Part shown: one piece after another, positions 14,585 through 19,429 of the stretch
Layout of the letters: each line of letters opens with the position of its first letter
Numbering within the stretch: the stretch's first letter is position 1
Assembly: GCA_900553005.1 (NCBI GenBank)
Contig: USBU01000005.1
Span: forward strand, 1-19,429
Reading direction: 5' to 3'
Length of the DNA stretch: 19,429 bases
Source of the DNA: an uncultured Eubacteriales bacterium
Lineage (GTDB): Bacteria; Bacillota; Clostridia; Christensenellales; Pumilibacteraceae
Position numbers and translations under genes: made by a program
Notes under the pieces: generated by a model
What the model was told of the DNA's origin: nothing
What the model saw: only the letters and a program-made list of their open reading frames with translations
Databases searched by the model: none

Positions 14585-16081
14585 TTACGCCTGCAGACAA
14601 ATAATTTTATCGGCAATTTTTTTAACAAATTCCGCGTCGTGTTCAACAAACAGAAGCGTCGGTTTAAATGAAAGAATAAGCTCCTCTATCGCAAGCCTGG
14701 ACATTACGTCGATATAATTAAGCGGCTCGTCCCATACGTACAGATGAGCCGATTGAGCAAGACTAAGCGCAAGCGCTGTTTTTTTACGCTGACCGCGGCT
14801 CAGCTCGCTTAAATCCTTATCAAGCTGCGCGCGCGTAAAGCCGAGCTTTATAAGAATGGTCATAAACAGTGTAAGATCCGCTCCGTTGCTCCTTGCAAGC
14901 TGCTCGGGCCGCCCTATTAATGAATCGATATTCTGCGTGACAAAGGAAAGCTTAAGCCCGGATTTTATGTTCAGCATTCCGGTGTAACGCAACGAGCCGT
15001 CAGCTCCGGCAATAAGCTTTAACAGCGTTGATTTTCCGCTGCCGTTTATCCCCGTAATCGCTGCGCGATCGCCCGAGCCGAGCTCGAATGAAATTGGACC
15101 GGCCGCGCGCTTATCGCCGTAATAAGCCGTCAGATTACGCGCCTCTACAATCCGCCCCTTGCATGACAACGGAAATATTTTAAGGCTTTCTTTGCGCTCG
15201 AAGTCCTTTAACAGTTTTTCCTTTTCCTCCAGCGCCTTTTCCATTCTTTTTTCAGTAACCTTTGCTCTCTTCATCATTTTAGCGGACTTATGGCCTATAT
15301 ATCCTCGGTCCGGCCGCAGTCCGCCCATGCGCTGTCCGAATTTCGACTTTTCAGTCTCTTCCGCCCATGAAGCGGCGCGCTCGCAGGCTGCCTTCAACTT
15401 ATCCGCCTCCTTTTCCAGCCGTTCTCTTGCGGCGGATTCGGCGGCTTCCCGATCTTGCCTGTCCCTTTCCCAAGAGGTATAATTCCCCTTGCACACCTCC
15501 GCCCCCGTTCTGCCGAAGTAAAGCACGTGGTCGACGCAGGCATCTAAAAAATTGCGGTCGTGAGACACCAATATAAAACCGTTTTTGGCGGAAAGATATT
15601 CGCGCACAAGCTTGCGCCCCTCCGCATCCAAGCTGTCCGTGGGCTCGTCTATCAGCGCAAAACCGTCCTCGCACGCAAACGCCGCCGCAATCATGGCCTT
15701 TGTCCTTTCTCCGCCGGAAAGCGTTTCAAACGGACGGAACAAAAGCCCCTCGTCAAGCCCCATAAGATTAAATTCGCGCATTAAACGCCACTGCTCGGCG
15801 TCGGGAGCGGCAAAACGCATTGCTTCCTCCGTCAAAACGGAGCGATCCGAAGGAAAACTGGGAAAATAATCGAAACGAACGGTCGCCGCTATGCTGCCTG
15901 AAACGCCGTCGCGCGGCAGCCCTCCGGACAAAAGCTTGAGAAAAGTCGTTTTACCCCGTCCGTTGCGCGCAATAAGCGCTGTGCGCCAATTCGTATCTAT
16001 TGTAAAGGTCAAATCCTCAAAAACGTTATCGTAAGCGCCCTCATAACAATAAGTGAGATTTTTTACCGATATTTCAGACAT
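14585..16081 (-). CDS. ABC-F ribosomal protection protein, Lsa type
   Basis: A soluble twin-ATPase of 498 aa without membrane segments. Lsa-type ABC-F proteins bind the ribosomal E site and dislodge lincosamide, pleuromutilin and streptogramin A antibiotics. ABC1 has NGRGKTT (Lys44), LSGGE (121-125), LIDEPTD (143-149) and His174. ABC2 has GINGSGKST (344-352), LSRGQ (427-431), VWDEP (449-453) and His481. The charged linker (about 206-305) holds the antibiotic-resistance-domain region and DRGYIGHKSAKMMKR (258-272), which resembles Lsa/CplR proteins. The first Walker A glycine is Ala38. The start at 16081 has GAGGTG just upstream; an in-frame ATG at 16234 adds 51 residues with no family match. 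The 189 bases beyond its 3' end, up to the convergent terminator, hold two GC-rich inverted repeats without U runs and no convincing terminator. The exact drug profile is not predictable. Confidence 0.92.
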   Translation of the reverse strand: MSEISVKNLTYCYEGAYDNVFEDLTFTIDTNWRTALIARNGRGKTTFLKLLSGGLPRDGVSGSIAATVRFDYFPSFPSDRSVLTEEAMRFAAPDAEQWRLMREFNLMGLDEGLLFRPFETLSGGERTKAMIAAAFACEDGFALIDEPTDSLDAEGRKLVREYLSAKNGFILVSHDRNFLDACVDHVLYFGRTGAEVCKGNYTSWERDRQDREAAESAARERLEKEADKLKAACERAASWAEETEKSKFGQRMGGLRPDRGYIGHKSAKMMKRAKVTEKRMEKALEEKEKLLKDFERKESLKIFPLSCKGRIVEARNLTAYYGDKRAAGPISFELGSGDRAAITGINGSGKSTLLKLIAGADGSLRYTGMLNIKSGLKLSFVTQNIDSLIGRPEQLARSNGADLTLFMTILIKLGFTRAQLDKDLSELSRGQRKKTALALSLAQSAHLYVWDEPLNYIDVMSRLAIEELILSFKPTLLFVEHDAEFVKKIADKIICLQA

Positions 16082-16093
16082 AAACACCTCGTT

Positions 16094-16130
16094 AAATAAA
16101 ACCGCGGAAAAAACGCTGATTTCTCCGCGG
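16094..16130 (-). terminator. Leader terminator just before the ABC-F start codon
   Basis: Minus-strand CCGCGGAGAAA (16130-16120) pairs with TTTTTCCGCGG (16112-16102) over 11 bp with one G-U pair and a 7-base loop, followed by TTTTATTT. It ends 13 bases before the ABC-F ATG, so it can only serve to stop the gene's own transcript. Confidence 0.82.
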
Positions 16131-16329
16131 CCATAAGACCTATAAAACGGCCGATTAACAACCGTCAAATAAATCTGCCGAAAACATATGCGCTTTTTAC
16201 CGCCATCCGGCCGAAATACGGGCGTGAATTTCATAGCGCCGAAATTCTCCCGACGTCACAAGCCGAAGCCGAAATAATTTTTATAAACGAATATTGCGCA
16301 TTTTGACGATAAATTCTCCTTATTATACT

Positions 16330-16349
16330 TTCAATCGCAATCGGCGCGG
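16330..16349 (+). repeat. 20-bp direct repeat, copy 2
   Basis: Identical to 14368-14387 and in the same orientation. Here the matching left arm of the hairpin is absent. The copy lies in the transcribed leader of the ABC-F gene, where the RNA reads the complement. Confidence 0.9.
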
Positions 16350-16397
16350 CCTTTTACGCGACGGCGGTTTTATCGGGCTTTTCACTCGCCTGCGTAT

Positions 16398-16426
16398 ATT
16401 ATATCACAGCTTTTTTAAAATAACAA
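16398..16426 (-). promoter_or_regulatory. Promoter of the ABC-F gene
   Basis: Minus strand: -35 TTGTTA (16426-16421), 17-base spacer, -10 TATAAT (16403-16398) with an extended TGA just before it. Predicted start is near 16391. Confidence 0.78.
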
Positions 16427-16646
16427 GAAAACCGGCGCTGGAGCGCGTCGGGATTTTCAATACGCTCAAAAACGTATTAAAGCCGTTTTAAATACGGTAA
16501 TTCGCTTTTTCTTTTAGCATAACGATTGGTTCTGCAGATTTAACTGAATTCGCAATTGATCGCCGCGTAATTATGCCGAAAAACGACGCCGGCTACTAAA
16601 ATCAACGATAAATAAAAAATAATTAACGATAATACATAAAAAACCT
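16427..16646. other. AT-rich spacer, no gene seen
   Basis: Divergent spacer between the ABC-F promoter and the tRNA promoter. It holds a small inverted repeat AATACG/CGTATT (about 16460-16479) and two AACGATAA copies near 16613 and 16624. I see no start codon with a ribosome binding site and no convincing ORF. Confidence 0.6.
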
Positions 16647-16675
16647 TTGACATATCATAAAATATATGGTAAGAT
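16647..16675 (+). promoter_or_regulatory. Promoter of the initiator tRNA gene
   Basis: TTGACA (16647-16652), 17-base spacer, TAAGAT (16670-16675) preceded by TGG as an extended -10. Predicted start is near 16682, giving a 5' leader of about 138 bases. That leader contains the hairpin CCGCG-TCAGT-CGCGG (16742-16756), the palindrome AAAAACGTTTTT (16757-16768) and the palindrome ACCGATCGGT (16796-16805). Confidence 0.72.
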
Positions 16676-16819
16676 ATAAGTCCCGACTATAGCAGGCAAC
16701 ATTAGCGGACGTCATCGCTTTAATATAATTCGGTTTGTCTGCCGCGTCAGTCGCGGAAAAACGTTTTTATCGGGGTTTTCCGACGATAAGAATTGACCGA
16801 TCGGTAATTAAGTTTATAT

Positions 16820-16896
<77 letters not shown>

Positions 16897-16903
16897 ATAG
16901 CAT

Positions 16904-16922
16904 AAAGGGCTGTGAGCCCTTT
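16904..16922 (+). other. Hairpin immediately 3' of the tRNA
   Basis: AAAGGGCT (16904-16911) pairs perfectly with AGCCCTTT (16915-16922) around GTG. It has no U run, so it is more likely a 3'-processing or stability element than a terminator. Confidence 0.6.
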
Positions 16923-16932
16923 GCGCGCCCGT

Positions 16933-16974
16933 AACAAAGATAGCTCGATGAAATATCGAGCTATCTTTGTTTTT
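16933..16974 (+). terminator. Strong terminator of the tRNA transcript
   Basis: A perfect 17-bp stem, AACAAAGATAGCTCGAT (16933-16949) with its complement at 16955-16971, a five-base loop GAAAT and T residues to 16974. Confidence 0.92.
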
Positions 16975-17010
16975 CAACCTTTGTCTGCCGCCCCTTAAAA
17001 ATTAAAGAAA

Positions 17011-17039
17011 AATAAAAAAGACCGGCTTCAGCCGGTCTT
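17011..17039 (-). terminator. Terminator overlapping the MATE stop codon
   Basis: Minus-strand AAGACCGGC (17039-17031), loop TGAA, GCCGGTCTT (17026-17018), then TTTTTTATT. The loop contains the TGA stop of the MATE gene, so coding sequence and terminator are fused. Confidence 0.9.
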
Positions 17040-18563
17040 ATACTCGTTTTCATCCGTGTTTTCCTCGGTTATGTCGTCCATAGGCCCGGCAAGCGCGTCG
17101 CCGGCTTCCGCGCCGAAAACGTCGGGCAGCTCCTCGGACGGCGGTTCTGTGCCGTCACCTAACGGCGAAAGCCGCTCCGCATCAACAGAAGAAACCGCTT
17201 CCGCGGCCCGCACACGTTTCATTAGCCACTTGTAAACGATAAAATATGTGCACAGATGCGCGGCGGCGGTAAGCGCCCAGCTGACAGGATACGAAATATA
17301 CAATACGTCCAGCGTATGCCAAACCTCGAACACGGTATAAACCCAGACGATACGGAACACGCACGCGCCCAAAAAGGACATTATCATAGGTATGATCGAA
17401 TATCCCATTCCGCGCAGAACGCCGGTTAAAACCTCCATTAAACCGCATAAGAAATACGTGGGCAGAATAATTTTAAGCCTGACGAGCGAGTATTCGATAA
17501 CTACGGGATCGTTTGAATACAGCGACGACAAAAATCTTCCGGCAAGCAGAAAAGACAGCCCCATAACCACGCCGATTATGATAACGAGAAGAATGCAGTT
17601 TAGCAGAATCTTTTTAATACGGTCGAATTTTTTTGCGCCGTAGTTTTGTCCGGTAAACGTGATTGCCGCGTTATAAATGGCGTTCATCGACGTATAAACG
17701 AACCCCTCAAGATTGGAGGCCGTCGAGTTGCCCGCCATTACCGCTTTGCCGAAGCCGTTGACGGCCGACTGAATAATGACGTTGGATATGGAAAAAAGCG
17801 AGCCGTAAATTCCGGCAGGCAAACCAACGCGCACTATCTCGCCCATTTCGGCTGCGGAAATACGAAGTTTTTTAAAGGTAAACCGGCAGTAATCCTTTTC
17901 ACGCAGCAGACAGATAACTACAAGGACGGCCGACAGAAGCTGAGAAATTATTGTGGCCACCGCAACGCCGGCAACGTCCATCTTGCATACGATGACGAAA
18001 AACAAGTTGAGAATAATATTCAGCACGCCCGCGGCGACCAGAAAGAACAGCGGCCTTTTGGTGTCGTCCTTTGCGCGCAGCAGAGACGCGCCGAAATTAT
18101 AAACAATGGACGCCGGACTGCCAATAAAATATATTTCCAGATAAAGAGTAGCTTTATCTATGACCTCAGGATCGGTATTCATGGCAATAAGCATAATTTC
18201 GGCCATAAAATACCCGACAACCGCGACCAGCACGCCGCCTATAAGCGCAATCAAAAGCGAAGTATGCGTTACGCGTCCGGCCTTCTCCAGATTGCGCGAG
18301 CCGATAGCTCTTGCCATCACGACGTTTGTGCCTACTGCAAGTCCTATAAAAAGATTGGTTATAAGATTGACAAGCGAGCCGGTAGAACCCACGGCGGCCA
18401 AGGATTCGGTTCCCGCCCACTGACCGACGACTATAATATCCGCTGCGTTGAATAAAAGCTGCAGTATGCCCGATAAAATCAACGGCACCGAAAATACGAC
18501 CAGCTTTCCCAAAAGCGGGCCGTTAAGCATGTCTATGGATTTTTTCGTTTTTTCCTCTGCCAT
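17028..18563 (-). CDS. MATE family efflux transporter with acidic C-terminal tail
   Basis: A 511-aa multidrug/toxin extrusion protein of the inner membrane, expected to have twelve helices and to export organic cations or drugs using a Na+ or H+ gradient. The N-terminus MLNGPLLGKLVVFSVPLILSG (12-32), DIIVVGQWAG (42-51) and AVGTNVVMARAIGSRN are typical of the clostridial NorM/MepA-like group. The second half repeats the pattern with VGLPAGIYGSLFSISNVIIQ (246-265) and GQNYGAKKFDRIKK. MATE proteins are usually about 450 aa. Here residues 456-511 form an extra cytoplasmic tail rich in Glu, Asp, Pro and Gly, with no recognised domain. GGTGG precedes the ATG. It has its own promoter, and the terminator overlaps the stop. 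The substrate is unknown. Confidence 0.93.
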   Translation of the reverse strand: MAEEKTKKSIDMLNGPLLGKLVVFSVPLILSGILQLLFNAADIIVVGQWAGTESLAAVGSTGSLVNLITNLFIGLAVGTNVVMARAIGSRNLEKAGRVTHTSLLIALIGGVLVAVVGYFMAEIMLIAMNTDPEVIDKATLYLEIYFIGSPASIVYNFGASLLRAKDDTKRPLFFLVAAGVLNIILNLFFVIVCKMDVAGVAVATIISQLLSAVLVVICLLREKDYCRFTFKKLRISAAEMGEIVRVGLPAGIYGSLFSISNVIIQSAVNGFGKAVMAGNSTASNLEGFVYTSMNAIYNAAITFTGQNYGAKKFDRIKKILLNCILLVIIIGVVMGLSFLLAGRFLSSLYSNDPVVIEYSLVRLKIILPTYFLCGLMEVLTGVLRGMGYSIIPMIMSFLGACVFRIVWVYTVFEVWHTLDVLYISYPVSWALTAAAHLCTYFIVYKWLMKRVRAAEAVSSVDAERLSPLGDGTEPPSEELPDVFGAEAGDALAGPMDDITEENTDENEYKTG

Positions 18564-18629
18564 ATAAAAACCACCGATGCGGCGCTTGTTTCTTTATTAA
18601 GTTTAGCGGCACGCCGTTTGCGCCTGTTA

Positions 18630-18658
18630 ATTATAATACCAAACTATACAAAAATCAA
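18630..18658 (-). promoter_or_regulatory. Promoter of the MATE gene
   Basis: Minus strand: TTGATT (18658-18653), 17-base spacer, TATAAT (18635-18630). Predicted start is near 18623, leaving a leader of about 60 bases. Confidence 0.75.
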
Positions 18659-19003
18659 CCGAAAAACGGCCGTAAGCAATAGTAAAATTTTTCACGCTTT
18701 TATTTTTTCCGGGTTTGCCGCCGCAAAAATGCGATCCGCTGCGCAAAATGAAATTTCGTCGCCGACAATTTATACGCTAAGCCGATACGGTCAGTTACGG
18801 TCCTTAAAACGAAACGTAAAAACTTGGCGAGCCGCTCCCGCACTTTTACTATTTAGACAGAAAAATACTTTTTGTTTTTGAACTGAACCGGATTTTTCAC
18901 GCATATCGGTAATTTTACAAAATAAATATTATTAAACCCGGCGGCGGAATAATCTTTGCGGCGTTCACACTAAACGCGACGAATCTGACAAAAGCCGCCG
19001 GTC
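18659..19003. other. Intergenic region, no gene supported
   Basis: It lies between divergent MATE and MFS-like promoters. The only structure I see is a TACGGTC direct repeat at 18786-18792 and 18796-18802 (10-base period), plus an inverted repeat CCGGCGGC/GCCGCCGG (18938-18945 and 18994-19001) ending just before the next -35. A plus-strand ORF at 18618-18881 has no ribosome binding site and an unconvincing composition. Confidence 0.6.
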
Positions 19004-19032
19004 TTGACATTACGATTATCGCGTGATATAAT
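19004..19032 (+). promoter_or_regulatory. Consensus sigma-A promoter of the MFS-like gene
   Basis: TTGACA (19004-19009), 17-base spacer, TATAAT (19027-19032): both hexamers are perfect. Predicted start is near 19039, about 30 bases before the ATG. Confidence 0.9.
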
Positions 19033-19068
19033 ACAAAAAAACCGATTTTACATATTGCGGAGTTAAGG

Positions 19069-19429
19069 ATGAGCGGCTGCAAAAGCTCGAAAATCATTAA
19101 AATCACAGGTCTTGCGGCATATACTGCCGCTCATTTTTGCGTGGATCTGTGCTGCTTTTATATTCTTTTCGCAAGATTTTACCCGGCCGCAGGCTCTCTC
19201 TACGACGTATCGCTGGGATTTTTATGCTATAACGCAATAGCCTTCGGCCTGCAATTTCTGCTGGGCTCGCTGGCAGATAAAAAACGGCTGCCGCTTGGCA
19301 GTACAGGCGCGGCAATCTGTTTTGTCTCCCTGGCAATAAATATCTCCCCCGCGCTTTCGCTGGCGCTGTGCGCGCTGGGCAACGCGTCTTTCCACGCGGG
19401 CGGCGGCGCGTCAGTACTTAAAAAATCCG
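19069..19429 (+). CDS. MFS-like multi-helix membrane protein, C-terminus missing
   Basis: The first 120 codons of a hydrophobic protein, open at the window end. The ATG follows GGAG by six bases, and a perfect promoter lies upstream. The N-terminus has a short basic stretch (KSSKIIK), then helices around 12-36, 48-67, 78-95 and beyond. AHFCVDLCCFYILF (about 21-34), the loop SLADKKRLP between helices 2 and 3 (the position of the MFS motif A) and GNASFHAGGGASVL near the end resemble major facilitator proteins of the Fsr/uncharacterised type. The FHxGG element is a pattern I associate with those MFS relatives, not a proven assignment. Substrate is unknown; drug or sugar export are both possible. 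Confidence 0.68.
   Translation, partial: MSGCKSSKIIKITGLAAYTAAHFCVDLCCFYILFARFYPAAGSLYDVSLGFLCYNAIAFGLQFLLGSLADKKRLPLGSTGAAICFVSLAINISPALSLALCALGNASFHAGGGASVLKKS

Larger units (their letters stand above)
16082..16391 (-). promoter_or_regulatory. Long attenuator leader of the ABC-F gene
   Basis: About 310 transcribed bases separate the promoter from the start codon. Reading downstream, it contains AAGGAG (16321-16316) ahead of a six-codon ORF MRNIRL (16301-16281) at a wide 14-base spacing. Next is a hairpin GAATTTC/GAAATTC around the in-frame ATG at 16234. A ten-codon ORF MFSADLFDGC (16187-16155) has a poor ribosome binding site, and its stop lies one base from CGGCC (16153-16149). CGGCC can pair with GGCCG (16132-16128), overlapping the 5' arm of the terminator at 16130. 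This resembles ribosome-mediated attenuation, as known for lsa, vga, msr and related genes. Which ORF, if any, senses the drug is inference. Confidence 0.65.

Noticed and set aside
14304..14717. 137-codon plus-strand ORF after the DUF4838 gene
   Set aside because: It runs through the terminator and into the ABC-F 3' end, without a ribosome binding site or recognisable domain.
16294..16491. 65-codon plus-strand ORF upstream of the ABC-F gene
   Set aside because: It is antisense to the attenuator leader and promoter, with no ribosome binding site or upstream promoter.
16792..16803. 12-base match ATTGACCGATCG shared with the T-box stem III region (12920-12931)
   Set aside because: A 12-base match is expected by chance in a window this size, and the contexts differ. 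The copies are not treated as a repeat.
18618..18881. 87-codon plus-strand ORF beyond the MATE promoter
   Set aside because: It begins over the MATE promoter in antisense and has no ribosome binding site. The product looks random.

Overview
The window looks like a chromosomal contig from a Firmicute, probably a Clostridia-type gut or environmental bacterium. The reasons are a canonical T-box leader, strong sigma-A type promoters, AGGAG-type ribosome binding sites throughout, a tRNA with encoded CCA, and an Lsa-type ABC-F gene. No gene fixes genus or species. The first 46 bases are not biological: they match the Illumina Nextera i7 adapter, so the contig end at base 1 is artificial and the first gene is cut there.

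Bases 47-12792 are almost entirely one minus-strand operon for branched-chain amino acids. In transcription order it reads ilvN, ilvC, leuA, cimA, leuC, leuD, leuB, ilvE, ilvD, ilvB, followed by a truncated FAD-dependent oxidoreductase of unknown role. The set contains every enzyme needed to make valine, leucine and isoleucine from pyruvate and acetyl-CoA. Citramalate synthase (CimA) plus LeuCD and LeuB can make 2-oxobutyrate, so no threonine deaminase is needed, and none is seen. The operon is preceded by a sigma-A promoter (13151-13179) and a T-box riboswitch (about 12859-13145) ending in an attenuator. The likely specifier is an isoleucine codon, but the register is not settled.

Divergent from the T-box is a plus-strand DUF4838-type protein (13360-14307) with two candidate promoters and a strong terminator. 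Convergent to it is a minus-strand ABC-F gene of the Lsa type, expected to protect the ribosome from antibiotics. Its roughly 310-base leader ends in an intrinsic terminator placed just before the start codon, with a possible anti-terminator and small upstream ORFs. This is the layout of drug-sensing attenuation.

An initiator tRNA-Met (16820-16896) follows on the plus strand, with its own promoter and terminator. Its T stem contains an apparent extra base. Then come a minus-strand MATE efflux protein with an unusual acidic tail and a plus-strand, truncated MFS-like membrane protein. The right third of the window is therefore rich in transport and antibiotic-protection genes, each apparently transcribed on its own.
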